The notes below the pieces were generated by a model. That model was not told the origin of the DNA, ran no database searches, and was given only the letters and a program-made list of their open reading frames with translations. 55,319 nt of DNA from Nitrospinaceae bacterium. Its GTDB lineage: Bacteria > UBA8248. The translations under genes and the position numbers were made by a program. Positions 1 to 8,491 of this stretch are shown one piece after another; the stretch's first letter is position 1, and every line of letters begins with the position of its first letter. Where the stretch lies: contig JABJAL010000076.1 of the NCBI GenBank assembly GCA_018669005.1, forward strand, positions 1 through 55,319, written 5' to 3'.

Positions 1-989
1 TAGGAGAGATCGATGAATACATCTCCGACCTTGGTTTTTTCGAGAAAAACACCGAATAGGATAAATAGAAACACATAACTCGCATAAACATTTGCGATGA
101 CACCAAAGATGCCGTCGTTTCCATAAATGAAGCTGACAACTTCATTATATGAAAATCCTTTATGAAGAAGCCGCCCGGGGAAATAATTGCCGTACATGGC
201 GTAGCAAAAGAACGAGACCCCCAACAAAGGAAGCACCCACCCCAGTATCCGGCGACACATCTCGATAGAAACGATGATAGCGATCGTGCCCATAAAAACG
301 TCTGGCCACAGAACCAGTCCCGCACGATCTCCCCGGTCGGCGAAATTCATGATGTATTCCACCGTGAAGACGACAACCCCTGCACAAAGGAGAAGGTCCA
401 CCGAAGAGGGCCGCCTTATTGGAGCGCCCTTTCGAGCCGGAAAGAAAATAAATGTCAAGATGGCAGTAAAGACCACATAGAATGGCAAATAAAAATGAAA
501 CGCATAGATAGCCAAGCCCGGAAAATGAACCGTCTCCCAAATCGCCGAGAGCGATTTTTCCGTACCCGCAGAAAGAAGCGGGGAGAGGATATAGACGATA
601 ACCTCACCAAAACCCAGACCAAAATCTACAGGCGCCTTGTTCGCCGCGCCGTAGAGAAAATAGAAAGCAAACACAAGCGAGGACAGTAGGGTCGTCACCT
701 TCGGCAGAAGGCACAGCCCCGAAACGTACAACCAGATCAAGGCATAAAGCCAAACTTCGAGAGCCGGGAATGTTACATCCTGCCATTCCCACGAAATTTC
801 ATAGGGAAGATAAAGATTATATTTTTCACCGGCAAAGAAAATTATATAGATAAAAAACATGCTGGACAGAAACAACCAAACCGGCATGCTTTTCTTTTGA
901 AAACCAGGAGAAAGATCCCGACGGTCTGCCGACTCCGGGGCAAATACAAACCGCACCCACACCCAGAGAAAATTGAAAAAATTCCCCAT
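1..989 (-). CDS. TRAP transporter fused permease, TAXI type (partial, C-terminus outside window)
   Basis: An open frame runs from an ATG at 989 off the left edge of the window, about 329 codons, with no stop in the part I translated in full. It encodes a very hydrophobic protein beginning MGNFFNFLWVWVRF with many membrane spans. A TAA lies a few codons upstream of the ATG, so the start is well constrained. It lies just downstream of a TAXI-family binding protein on the same strand, which is the usual order for fused 4TM/12TM (DctQ-DctM) TRAP permeases of about 650-700 residues. Such permeases use ion gradients to import organic acids delivered by the binding protein. The visible part would be the small-subunit-like region plus the beginning of the large subunit. 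The family call rests mainly on context and hydrophobicity. Confidence 0.75.
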   Translation of the reverse strand, partial: MGNFFNFLWVWVRFVFAPESADRRDLSPGFQKKSMPVWLFLSSMFFIYIIFFAGEKYNLYLPYEISWEWQDVTFPALEVWLYALIWLYVSGLCLLPKVTTLLSSLVFAFYFLYGAANKAPVDFGLGFGEVIVYILSPLLSAGTEKSLSAIWETVHFPGLAIYAFHFYLPFYVVFTAILTFIFFPARKGAPIRRPSSVDLLLCAGVVVFTVEYIMNFADRGDRAGLVLWPDVFMGTIAIIVSIEMCRRILGWVLPLLGVSFFCYAMYGNYFPGRLLHKGFSYNEVVSFIYGNDGIFGVIANVYASYVFLFILFGVFLEKTKVGDVFIDLS

Positions 990-1036
990 CTCCGCTCTTT
1001 CCCATCCGACTTCGATGATAACCAGTTAAATCAGAA

Positions 1037-1067
1037 CCCCCCGGAAGGACACAATCCCTCCGGGGGG
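1037..1067 (-). terminator. Intercistronic GC-rich hairpin between TAXI binding protein and permease
   Basis: CCCCCCGGAAGG (1037-1048) pairs with the C/G-rich arm ending near 1067, giving 12 pairs with one mismatch and a 7-base loop. On the minus strand it is followed by TTCTGATTT, a weak T-tract. It lies between the stop of the binding-protein gene and the permease start. A partial terminator or mRNA-stabilising hairpin would favour binding protein over permease. Confidence 0.6.
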
Positions 1068-1096
1068 GGGGCAAAATTTCAAACTCAGCAAAGTCT

Positions 1097-2068
1097 CTAA
1101 TTAACTTTGTAGCCCTTCTCTTTCCAGTAACGGGCTGCGCCAGGATGAAGGTTCATGTTGAAATTTTTCATCTGATTAATGAACTCACCCGACTTTGAAG
1201 CAAAGTCCAGGCCGATCTTCCATCCCTTGAATACGTTAATCAAGAAGTCGCGGTTCGCCTTGTCATATACACGGCTGGCCACTTCATAGACGACATCGTT
1301 GGAAACCTTCACGTTGGTAACCGCGAAGATAGTGTAGGCAACCGTCTTGAACTTCTTGCCTTTCATACCGTTATAAGCGCTAGCATCCTTGTTGGCCTTG
1401 TAGTAGCCAGAACTCATGGCGACGAATTTATCACGCACATCATCGGGAATGCTGAGAATGCGGAGGGGGTGACTTCGTGAGGCGCGAAGAATCGCCGGCG
1501 AGGGAACAGGATTCGGAATGCCAAAGGCATCAAGCTTGCCGTCGATCATGTTCGTCGCGGCGGCCGCCCAACCCATATAGTCCTTACGGATTTTACCGGT
1601 GACACCAATGTTGTCGGTGATGAACTTCGTCATGAAGAGCGTCGAGCTTCCGCGGGGGCCCATATTGAAGCGCTTTCCGGCGAGATCGTGATAGGTCTTG
1701 ATGCCGGATTTCCGGAACGTCGCCACCTGGAACCAGGAAGTGGAAACGGGGCCGATACCACGGATGGTATTCTTCGGTTTGCCCTTGTGAAAAGGTTTTT
1801 TGCCTCGCTGAATGAAATCGACAAAAATTCCGTTCGTCATGCCGATTTCAGAGCGGCCATTAGCAACAAGGCGGGTATTCGCGACAAAACCCTTTGACTC
1901 GCGGTTGGTAACGTTGACCTTTTTACTCGTCTTGTTCACGGCCTCGGCAAGACCTGCCGCCATTCGAAATGCGCCTGCGCCCTTACCAGCGCCGACGATG
2001 GTGATGTTGGTAGCGGCACTCACCTGAGTAGCAACGAAACCAACTGCAGCAATAGCCGTAACTGCCAT
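1097..2068 (-). CDS. TAXI family TRAP transporter solute-binding protein
   Basis: The 323-residue product has an N-terminal hydrophobic segment ending in QVSAA, followed by TNITIVGAGKGAGAFRMAAG. This is typical of TAXI-family periplasmic binding proteins, which capture small organic acids or amino acids for a TRAP permease. Motifs such as GRSEIGMTNG and the ends of the two lobes fit a full-length family member. The in-frame ATG at 2068 is directly preceded by TAA and has no good ribosome site, and the predicted signal peptide lacks the usual positive N-region. A better start (ATG at 2093 behind GGAGGGAG) exists one frame away and encodes MRIYRKFLN; see findings. The permease follows downstream across a hairpin. 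Confidence 0.9.
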   Translation of the reverse strand: MAVTAIAAVGFVATQVSAATNITIVGAGKGAGAFRMAAGLAEAVNKTSKKVNVTNRESKGFVANTRLVANGRSEIGMTNGIFVDFIQRGKKPFHKGKPKNTIRGIGPVSTSWFQVATFRKSGIKTYHDLAGKRFNMGPRGSSTLFMTKFITDNIGVTGKIRKDYMGWAAAATNMIDGKLDAFGIPNPVPSPAILRASRSHPLRILSIPDDVRDKFVAMSSGYYKANKDASAYNGMKGKKFKTVAYTIFAVTNVKVSNDVVYEVASRVYDKANRDFLINVFKGWKIGLDFASKSGEFINQMKNFNMNLHPGAARYWKEKGYKVN

Positions 2069-2090
2069 TTAGAAACTTTCTGTAAATACG

Positions 2091-2105
2091 CATGGACTCC
2101 CTCCA
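2091..2105 (-). promoter_or_regulatory. Strong ribosome site and out-of-frame ATG for the TAXI binding protein
   Basis: On the minus strand GGAGGGAG is followed closely by ATG (2093-2091). The codons read MRIYRKF, a classic positively charged signal-peptide start, but are out of frame with the downstream gene by one base. It is either the true start with a base missing in the A-run near 2069-2070 or a disrupted start. Confidence 0.6.
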
Positions 2106-2243
2106 GTTGAAATAACAGAGAAACAAATTCTTTTTACATAGGATGATTCTATCCATTCAATACACTTTCGCAAGTAACATTTACACTAAATTAAATTTAT
2201 TATTAAAAGAGCCTCCGCATAATAAAAACATTTATCCCGATCT

Positions 2244-2621
2244 TCATCTCCCCCGCCTTTCGGCAAGTACGCCCACCAGGAGAACAACAAGGATATTAGC
2301 CAGATAAGAGCCCCATACAGCCCATAGTCCGAAATATGCCCATCTGCCAATATCAAGAGCAGGGTAGGAGAAATCCACCCACAGACGCAGCCCCGTGAGG
2401 GCACCAGCAAGATTTCCCGACTCTGAAATACGGTTGGCCTTGCGGTCATAGGTGTAAAAAATACCAACCACAGCGGCAGCTAACAGCGAGGGCAAGAACA
2501 GGATTTTTTCCGGTCGGTTTAACCCGTAGAGATGAATCAGTATGCCCGATATCAAGCCCATCAGGATCATATGGAACGCAAGGCAAACAAGTAGCCGCGC
2601 CCATTTACGAGAGTCTTTCAT
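2244..2621 (-). CDS. Small integral membrane protein, unknown function
   Basis: Starting at the ATG at 2621 (MKDSRKWARLLVC), the 125-residue product has about four predicted membrane helices: LVCLAFHMILMGLISGI, ILFLPSLLAAAVVGIFYTY, a middle segment around YPALDIGRWAYFGLWAVWG, and YLANILVVLLVGVLA. An in-frame ATG 16 codons upstream adds a polar, non-signal-like extension and was not chosen. It is transcribed divergently from the gene at 2700, with about 80 bases between them that should carry both promoters. I do not recognise the family. Confidence 0.6.
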   Translation of the reverse strand: MKDSRKWARLLVCLAFHMILMGLISGILIHLYGLNRPEKILFLPSLLAAAVVGIFYTYDRKANRISESGNLAGALTGLRLWVDFSYPALDIGRWAYFGLWAVWGSYLANILVVLLVGVLAERRGR

Positions 2622-2699
2622 ACTCTGGCGTGTTCCCGTATACGGTGTAGGAGACGTCCCTCGCCCCACACCTCGCAGCCATACTGAGGAGATATCTCT

Positions 2700-3146
2700 A
2701 TGCCGCCTGTCATTCGCCTTTTTGTGAAAACAAGTCTCATCTGTTTTGTCATTACTTTTGCATCAGGCTCCCTTTTCATGCTGGCAAACGCCATCTGGCT
2801 CATGAGGATGCCAAGAGAATTGCTGCTTCTCCATGCTCACATAGGCTTCGTCGGCTGGCTCGGACTTATGGTAATGGGTGTGGCGCTCTGGATGTTCCCC
2901 CTGATGCGGGGCACTCACCCCGAAACAAAGGGTCGCTACCATTTACCCTCCGTCTACGGAATTTATTATCTCACCATGGGCGGGCTTATCTTCCGAATAA
3001 TCGGCGAGCCCTGGCTCTGGCGAACGGCGCACCCATTTGCACAATTTACACTCATCATCTCTGGGCTGGCACAGCTCGCCGGTATTGTCCTGTTCGTCTT
3101 CGTAATTTGGCGACGTGTACGAGAGGTAACGCCTGGCGTTCTTTAA
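2700..3146 (+). CDS. Small four-helix membrane protein, heme-copper-oxidase subunit I-like
   Basis: The 148-residue product has four clear membrane helices. The second contains LLLHAHIGFVGWLGLMVMG, a His-x-His helix resembling those of short proteins related to heme-copper oxidase subunit I and NnrS. A further His sits in the TAHPFAQFTLI region near the fourth helix. Such proteins may bind heme or take part in oxidase or nitric-oxide-related functions, but the function is not established. It stands alone, convergent with the PNPOx-like gene across a strong shared hairpin. Annotation as a heme protein is inference from the histidine pattern. Confidence 0.6.
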   Translation: MPPVIRLFVKTSLICFVITFASGSLFMLANAIWLMRMPRELLLLHAHIGFVGWLGLMVMGVALWMFPLMRGTHPETKGRYHLPSVYGIYYLTMGGLIFRIIGEPWLWRTAHPFAQFTLIISGLAQLAGIVLFVFVIWRRVREVTPGVL

Positions 3147-3170
3147 TAGCTGACACACTTCGCAAAAAAT

Positions 3171-3209
3171 ATAGCCGGGCGAGCCTCTCTGTATCGCCCG
3201 CCCGGCTAT
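3171..3209. terminator. Bidirectional rho-independent terminator
   Basis: The arm ATAGCCGGGCG (3171-3181) pairs with CGCCCGGCTAT near 3198-3209. The stem is flanked by an A-run on the left (CAAAAAAT) and a short T-run on the right. It separates the convergent genes ending at 3146 (+) and 3227 (-), serving both strands. Confidence 0.8.
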
Positions 3210-3226
3210 TTCGAATCACCTTGCTA

Positions 3227-3679
3227 CTAAGAGTAATCGCCCGCCCGAGCGCTGAAGGGCGGATCGCCACCGGCGTTCCAAACCGTCCAACGTTTGGGGT
3301 GAACAATAAAGCGCACACGATCCACCTGGGCCACTGGGCCAGCCATAAATTTCGGGGCTATTTCGGGACCAAGATAACGCTCGGCGCATCGACCGATAAG
3401 ATCGTGATCCGTGCCGACACCCTCGATGAGTTCCACCTCACCCTCACAAACCACGGCAGCGTAAGGCGGATCATCCTTGTCCACCACAACCGAAATTTTC
3501 GGGTTCCGCTTGACGATGCGGGTGTGGACACCGGACGATTTCGTGCTGATAAGAAACTTGCCGTCTTCCCAGATGTACCAGATCGGACGAATCAACTGAC
3601 CGCCGTCCTTGCGCGACACCGCGAAACGACACATACGTTTTTCCGCCAGAAACGAATCGATGAATGCCTTGTCGCCCAT
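3227..3679 (-). CDS. Pyridoxamine 5'-phosphate oxidase-like (split beta-barrel) flavoprotein
   Basis: The 150-residue product has the order typical of PNPOx-like small flavin or F420-binding proteins. An N-terminal helix (FIDSFLAEKRMCRFAVSRKD) is followed by strands GQLIRPIWYIWEDGKFLIST and then RNPKISVVVDKDD with a later EGEVELIEG strand. Members bind FMN, F420 or heme and reduce or oxidise small substrates in the cytoplasm; the substrate cannot be told here. The ATG is preceded by AAGGAGAACGGT, a good ribosome site. The gene appears monocistronic and shares a terminator with its convergent neighbour. Confidence 0.8.
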   Translation of the reverse strand: MGDKAFIDSFLAEKRMCRFAVSRKDGGQLIRPIWYIWEDGKFLISTKSSGVHTRIVKRNPKISVVVDKDDPPYAAVVCEGEVELIEGVGTDHDLIGRCAERYLGPEIAPKFMAGPVAQVDRVRFIVHPKRWTVWNAGGDPPFSARAGDYS

Positions 3680-3827
3680 ACCGTTCTCCTTTTTTTTCTT
3701 GAAACCGGCAAATCGCCGCCCAGGCTGTGAATGCCTCTAGCGGCCCGTCCGGCCCGACAGAACCCGAGTATCCAAAAATTGAAAATCCTACGCTCGAAAC
3801 CAGCCTACCTCCCACAAGGGGATAGGA

Positions 3828-4700
3828 TCAACGCCCTAAAACGATGAACACCATTCCGCCCACAGTGAAAAATACGCCAAATACCATGGCCGGACGAACA
3901 CGCTCAAACCCCCGAAGGAATAAAGCCGTGAAAAAAATCGAAAAAATCGGGGATGAGGCGATAATAGGGGTAACGACGCTGACATCGCCCATTTTGATGG
4001 CAATATTCATGAAAACCTGGTTCGCCGAATTCAGAACTCCTAACAATATTATGGCAATGATAGTCGAGCGGCCACCCCACCGGAACAGTTCGGCTGGCAC
4101 CAAAGGCCGAAGGCTGGAGAGAACAATTGCCCCGACAAAATTCGCCCATGCCACGGTAAGTATGGGATCGGGAAAAGAGGCAAGCCCTTTTTTTCGAATG
4201 AACGCACTCATTCCGAGCGAGAGGGCACTCGCGAATCCCCAAAGAATGCCTTTATGAAACCAACCCTTCTCAGAGGGCTCGTAGCTGACAAAAACAACCC
4301 CCATGATCACCAAAAAAGTGCCGAAAAGCACCGCTGGCCCCGGTCGCTCACCAAGAAATAAAACCGCCAGCCCTAGCGAGAGCAACGGGGCGGTGGACAT
4401 CATGGTTGTCAGCCTCGGCGGGCCGATAGTGAACAGCGCCTTGTAGTAAACAAAGCGCCCATAGCTGTATGCAGAGATTCCGAGAAGAGCGAACCAGCCC
4501 ATTCCCACGACGGTCATCTGCCCATCGACGTAATAGTACGCGCCCAACAACCCAAGGACGACGACGTTGACGATGTTGGTCAGCAAGGATGCCGCAAGAA
4601 TGCCGATGTGGCGCAAAGGGCGCGCGGTGGCCACGCCCTGCAAGGCCAGCATAGCCGCAGTCAACAGCGCCCAAATAATAGCTGTTGAATTATCGGTCAA
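3828..4700 (-). CDS. DMT superfamily (EamA) transporter
   Basis: The 290-residue product shows the ten-helix, two-repeat layout of EamA/RhaT-type drug/metabolite transporters. Repeat one covers about residues 8-137 and ends in LGERPGPAVLFGTFLVIMGV. Repeat two begins after the GWFHKGILWGFASAL loop and ends FFTVGGMVFIVLG. Both repeats carry the conserved end-of-repeat glycine-rich helix. It lies 24 bases downstream of a paralogous transporter on the same strand, so the two are probably co-transcribed. The substrate is unknown. Confidence 0.85.
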   Translation of the reverse strand: MTDNSTAIIWALLTAAMLALQGVATARPLRHIGILAASLLTNIVNVVVLGLLGAYYYVDGQMTVVGMGWFALLGISAYSYGRFVYYKALFTIGPPRLTTMMSTAPLLSLGLAVLFLGERPGPAVLFGTFLVIMGVVFVSYEPSEKGWFHKGILWGFASALSLGMSAFIRKKGLASFPDPILTVAWANFVGAIVLSSLRPLVPAELFRWGGRSTIIAIILLGVLNSANQVFMNIAIKMGDVSVVTPIIASSPIFSIFFTALFLRGFERVRPAMVFGVFFTVGGMVFIVLGR

Positions 4701-4724
4701 TTTAGAATTTCCAGGTAAATGAGA

Positions 4725-5606
4725 TCAACCGTGCCGTCCAATGCCGATGGTGGCCATTCCAAGAAAGGTAATCATAATTCCCACCACCACACGGCGATTC
4801 AGGCGCTCTATGTCGCGCAGGAATATAGCCGAAAGCAGCATAACGATTACAGGGGTCGTGCTCATGATGGGTATGGCGAGAGACATTTGCCCCTGAAGGG
4901 AAATATTCATGACTACCTGTTGAATAGAATTAAAAAAAATGGCCAGGAATATTACGGGTGCCAGAGACCAGCTTATTTTTTCCCACGACAAAATATTGTT
5001 GGGCAGGGCGGTGCGCAATATCTCGCCCGTTGGAACAGCCACCAGAGCGGCCCAGGCTGTGAGCAATGCAGATGCCGGCATAATGTGCATTCCCCGGTTC
5101 CGCATGTAACCTCCCACAGAAAACAACAACATGCAGGTGAGCGACCATCCGATTCCGGCCTGGAACCACCTCCCCTTCGAGGGCGCATAGATCACCGTGA
5201 TCACCCCCACAACCACAAACGCTGTTCCCATCAATACGAGAGGGCCAGGCCTCTCGCCAAGGAGGACCGTGGCAATCAGAAGCGTCGGCAAAGGGGCCAA
5301 GCTGGCTATCGTGATATGGCGTGAGGGGCCCATGGTCCGCATGCCCGTGTAAAAAAACCATCGGTTAATGCAAAAATTCGTCACACCGAGTACACCAAAC
5401 CAGGCAAATGCCTCCCACCGAAACATCGAAATGTCGAAAATATAAAGCCCATAGAAACCCAACATCACAGCGTTTCCCATGTTGGAGATCTGGGCGAGCG
5501 TGAACGAGCCTACCTTCGCCAGAGCACGCGCAAATGTAATGTTCGCGCCCGCCGCGAGGAAGGCTGCAAGAAACGCCAAAAGTACGGTTTCTGTCTCGTT
5601 GGTCAA
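4725..5606 (-). CDS. DMT superfamily (EamA) transporter, paralogue of the downstream gene
   Basis: The 293-residue product has about ten helices and two EamA repeats. The first ends in LLGERPGPLVLMGTAFVVVG and the second in VVVGIMITFLGMATIGIGR. It aligns along its length with the following gene (shared ERPGP and ASLAPLPTLL-type segments) but is clearly diverged, so the pair is an old tandem duplication. It could work as a heterodimer, as some small DMT pairs do, although full-length EamA proteins normally act alone. It is the first gene of the pair and divergent from htrA. Confidence 0.85.
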   Translation of the reverse strand: MTNETETVLLAFLAAFLAAGANITFARALAKVGSFTLAQISNMGNAVMLGFYGLYIFDISMFRWEAFAWFGVLGVTNFCINRWFFYTGMRTMGPSRHITIASLAPLPTLLIATVLLGERPGPLVLMGTAFVVVGVITVIYAPSKGRWFQAGIGWSLTCMLLFSVGGYMRNRGMHIMPASALLTAWAALVAVPTGEILRTALPNNILSWEKISWSLAPVIFLAIFFNSIQQVVMNISLQGQMSLAIPIMSTTPVIVMLLSAIFLRDIERLNRRVVVGIMITFLGMATIGIGRHG

Positions 5607-6061
5607 CGAATATTCCTAAAATAAACAATCAGAGGTGCTCGAACTCCTCAGGCCCCAGCTGGGTAACCCCACATTCAGCAAGTACCTGCCAATATCGAGA
5701 CCCCACAGCTCCATCCGCCATTGAAAGGCGGGGAAAAGGTGCCCATCAAGCCCTTAAAATTGGTACAAAACCACCAATTTCAAGCCTACATGGTATTTTA
5801 ATTATCGAGCCCGCTCGGGCCTTACCCATTGCAAGAAAGAGCCGGGTAGTAGAAAATACGCCGAAAGGGGATTTGCCTCTTAAATCCCACAGAGAAATGA
5901 ATATTGCAATAAAATTCAGCTACTTACAACGACCAAGCTGAGCCCTGGCAATTTCGTTTCACTCGCAGATTGCCTAAACGTCAACAATGGAACCCGTAGC
6001 GTCGAAATAGGCGGTAAACAATAGCCGCTTTTAGTAAAATTGAACAGGAAGGAACGTCAAC
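5607..6061. other. Intergenic region between divergent EamA and htrA genes
   Basis: These 455 bases hold no convincing gene. A compact G/C hairpin (CGAGCCCGCTCGGGC, 5806-5820) and a good ribosome site (AGGAAGG before 6062) are visible. Promoters for both flanking genes must lie here, but I could not assign -35/-10 boxes with confidence. Confidence 0.5.
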
Positions 6062-7543
6062 ATGTCATTGGTCATAACCCGGAGTTCGGCATCAATCGCA
6101 AAAACCGCGATGCAAGCATTTTTCATGCTGCTCATCGCACTTTCATTCACTATTTCGGCTCCCGCTCACGCAGCAACGGCAAAGATCAAAGGCCTTCCCT
6201 CACTGGCCGATCTAGTTGAACAACTAAAACCATCTGTTGTAAATATCAGCTCCGAAACAATTGTTAAGTCCCAGTCTCGCCGAGGTGTCCCTGGTATGCC
6301 AGGAGATCCCTGGAGCGAAATGTTGCGGCGCTTTTTCGAGGGCCAGCAGGCACCTCCCGGCTTTCAGGGCAGACCAGCGCCCAAACAGAAAAATACCAGC
6401 CTCGGCTCCGGGCTCATTGTTGATTCCGAGCAGGGGCTCGTCCTGACGAACAACCATGTCATCGAAAAAGCAACTCAAATCACGGTAATGACCCAGGACA
6501 AAAAGCGACGCAAAGCAACTGTCGTCGGTCGGGACCCCAGAACCGATATCGCCCTTTTGCGTATTGAGAAAAAAGAGGGCGAAAAACTTCCCGCCGTCAA
6601 ACTAGGCAACAGCGACAAGCTTCGTGTTGGCGACTGGGTAGTTGCGATCGGCAACCCCTTCGGGCTCGCTCATACCGTTACGGCGGGGATCGTCAGCGCC
6701 AAGGGCAGGGTCATCGGTGCCGGGCCCTACGATAACTTCATCCAAACCGATGCCTCGATCAACCCGGGCAACAGCGGCGGCCCCCTGTTCAACCTCTCCG
6801 GAGAGGTCGTCGGCATTAACACTGCCATCTTCAGCCGAGGTGGCGGCAACATCGGCATTGGCTTCGCCATCCCGATCAACCAAGCTAAAGATCTGATGCC
6901 CCAGCTTCGAAAGGGCACTGTCGTACGCGGATTCCTGGGTGTCTCGATTCAACCTGTTGACGATGCTCTCGCCAAGGCGCTGGGGCTGAAAAACACAAAA
7001 GGGGCACTGGTGAGCAGCCTGGTGACCGATGGACCCTCGGCCAAGGCTGGTGTTAAGCGAGGCGACGTTGTTTTGTCTTTGGACGGCAAGGCGGTGGAAA
7101 GCCCTCGTGCCCTATCCCGCATGGCCGCCCGCATCGCACCGGGCCGCAAAGTAAAGTTGATCATATTCCGCAACGGCAAATCCATGAATATCACCATTAT
7201 TTCCGGAAAAATGCCCGGCCCAGAACAGGTGGCCAGCGCCTCGGGAAATACCTCGATGGGCAAAAAACTAGGGATCGAGGGACAAAACCTTACACCTGAA
7301 ATCGCCCGCCAAATAGGCGCGGAAACCAAGTATGGCGTTCTCATCGTCAGCGTGAAACAAGGCAGCCCGGCAGACAAGGCTGGTATCAAGCGCCGCGACA
7401 TCATCATCGAGGCAAACAAAAAAACTATCAAAAAAGTTGGAGATCTTTCCGCCGCAATTAAACGCAGCAATAAGGCGGGAAATTTATTCTTGATTGAGCG
7501 CCGAGGGGCCACGCGCTATGTTGTCGTTGAAGGCCTAAGTTAA
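6062..7543 (+). CDS. degP: Periplasmic Do/HtrA-type serine protease with two PDZ domains
   Basis: The 493-residue product is of normal DegP/DegQ length. Residues 1-38 form a signal peptide (hydrophobic run, APAHA cleavage site). The trypsin-like domain carries the triad His132 (TNNHVI), Asp162 (DPRTDIALL) and Ser238 (NPGNSGGPL). Two PDZ domains follow, at about residues 285-380 and 400-490; the first contains RGFLGVSIQPV and a GPSAKAGVKRGDVV carboxylate-binding loop. It should degrade or refold damaged envelope proteins. AGGAAGG lies a few bases before the ATG. It is the first gene of a long plus-strand run, with only 12 bases to the cyclase gene. DegP and DegQ cannot be distinguished here. 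Confidence 0.95.
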   Translation: MSLVITRSSASIAKTAMQAFFMLLIALSFTISAPAHAATAKIKGLPSLADLVEQLKPSVVNISSETIVKSQSRRGVPGMPGDPWSEMLRRFFEGQQAPPGFQGRPAPKQKNTSLGSGLIVDSEQGLVLTNNHVIEKATQITVMTQDKKRRKATVVGRDPRTDIALLRIEKKEGEKLPAVKLGNSDKLRVGDWVVAIGNPFGLAHTVTAGIVSAKGRVIGAGPYDNFIQTDASINPGNSGGPLFNLSGEVVGINTAIFSRGGGNIGIGFAIPINQAKDLMPQLRKGTVVRGFLGVSIQPVDDALAKALGLKNTKGALVSSLVTDGPSAKAGVKRGDVVLSLDGKAVESPRALSRMAARIAPGRKVKLIIFRNGKSMNITIISGKMPGPEQVASASGNTSMGKKLGIEGQNLTPEIARQIGAETKYGVLIVSVKQGSPADKAGIKRRDIIIEANKKTIKKVGDLSAAIKRSNKAGNLFLIERRGATRYVVVEGLS

Positions 7544-7555
7544 ACCGGAGGGAAA

Positions 7556-8461
7556 ATGGCGAAAGCCACGGGTACAAGCGAAAGCCTTATTGAAGCGGCA
7601 TCCGTTATCTGCGGCCAGCTTGGTGCAAATGCGGTATTTGTGCACGCCGACGCCATGAAAGATCTGGAGGCCCTCTCTCAGCTCCCGGACAACATCGAGC
7701 GTTTTGTCACCACATGCTCGCCCGAATTATTCGAGGAGCTAGAGGACAAGGATTACCGAGTATTCCGACTTCCGGCCCTGTCGCTGAATCGAATCGACGC
7801 TATTAAGATGGGTGTGGTCATCGCGCTCAGCGAAGGCGCGATTTCGAAAAAAGACACCATTGTCTGCCTCTCCGGCCTTTCGGAAAACCAGCGGATTGAC
7901 ACTCTTATTGTTTTCCAGCTGGATCAGGAAAAAGAGATGATGCTCACCTCCGAGACCAAGAGCGAATTGAACGGGGTGGACCCGAAAGTATTTTCAGCCC
8001 TCCTGTCGCTCTCGCTCGAATTGGCCTCAGAGGGGCGCGAGGGGAAATCCAGGGGGGCGCTCTTCGTTCTCGGAGATCATGATATCGTTCTTCAATATTC
8101 GCGCCAGATGGTCATTAATCCATTTCATGGCTATCCTGAGGAGCAGCGGAACATTCTAGATCCCGCCCTCAGGGAAACGGTTAAGGAGTTCAGTGCAATA
8201 GACGGCGCTTTCGTCATCAGGGGAGATGGTATTATTGAGGCTGCGGGCCGCCACCTGAACGCTGCCGGGGATATCGAACTTCCGGCAGGGCTCGGCACAC
8301 GCCACATGGCCGCCGCTGGCATCTCCGAGGTAAGCGAGGCAACCTCTTTCGTTATTAGTGAATCTACAGGCACCGTCAGCGTCTTTAAGGACGGGAAAAT
8401 ATTCATGCAGATTGGAAAATCGCAACCCACCAAGAGAAAGAAAACGACAAAAGGCAGTTAA
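7556..8461 (+). CDS. DacZ-like diadenylate cyclase (c-di-AMP synthase)
   Basis: Residues of about 165-285 form a DisA_N/DAC domain. It has the DGA motif at 216-218 (IDGAFVIRGDG), followed by AAGRHL, and the second nucleotide-binding motif GLGTRHMAA at 245-253. The canonical second motif is RHR; here it is RHM. DAC enzymes join two ATP molecules into c-di-AMP. The N-terminal 130 residues contain VFRLPALSLNRIDAIKMGVVIALSEG, resembling the C-terminal domain of pyruvate kinase. As I recall, this is the layout of archaeal DacZ rather than DisA, CdaA or CdaS. No membrane segment or DNA-binding domain is seen. The tail is basic (KRKKTTKG). The ATG follows GGAGGGAAA. Activity with RHM is unproven. 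Confidence 0.8.
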   Translation: MAKATGTSESLIEAASVICGQLGANAVFVHADAMKDLEALSQLPDNIERFVTTCSPELFEELEDKDYRVFRLPALSLNRIDAIKMGVVIALSEGAISKKDTIVCLSGLSENQRIDTLIVFQLDQEKEMMLTSETKSELNGVDPKVFSALLSLSLELASEGREGKSRGALFVLGDHDIVLQYSRQMVINPFHGYPEEQRNILDPALRETVKEFSAIDGAFVIRGDGIIEAAGRHLNAAGDIELPAGLGTRHMAAAGISEVSEATSFVISESTGTVSVFKDGKIFMQIGKSQPTKRKKTTKGS

Positions 8462-8491
8462 ACAATCTCACTCAGTTAAGGAAGACTTAGG

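Noticed and set aside
162-689. 175-codon plus-strand frame
   Set aside because: It lies antisense to the TRAP permease frame. The encoded peptide is polar and basic with no family likeness; the minus strand gives a coherent membrane protein.
5606-6061. Palindromic GAGCCCGCTCGGGC as an operator or terminator
   Set aside because: It is short and GC-rich without a T-tract and far from either start; only noted in the intergenic entry.
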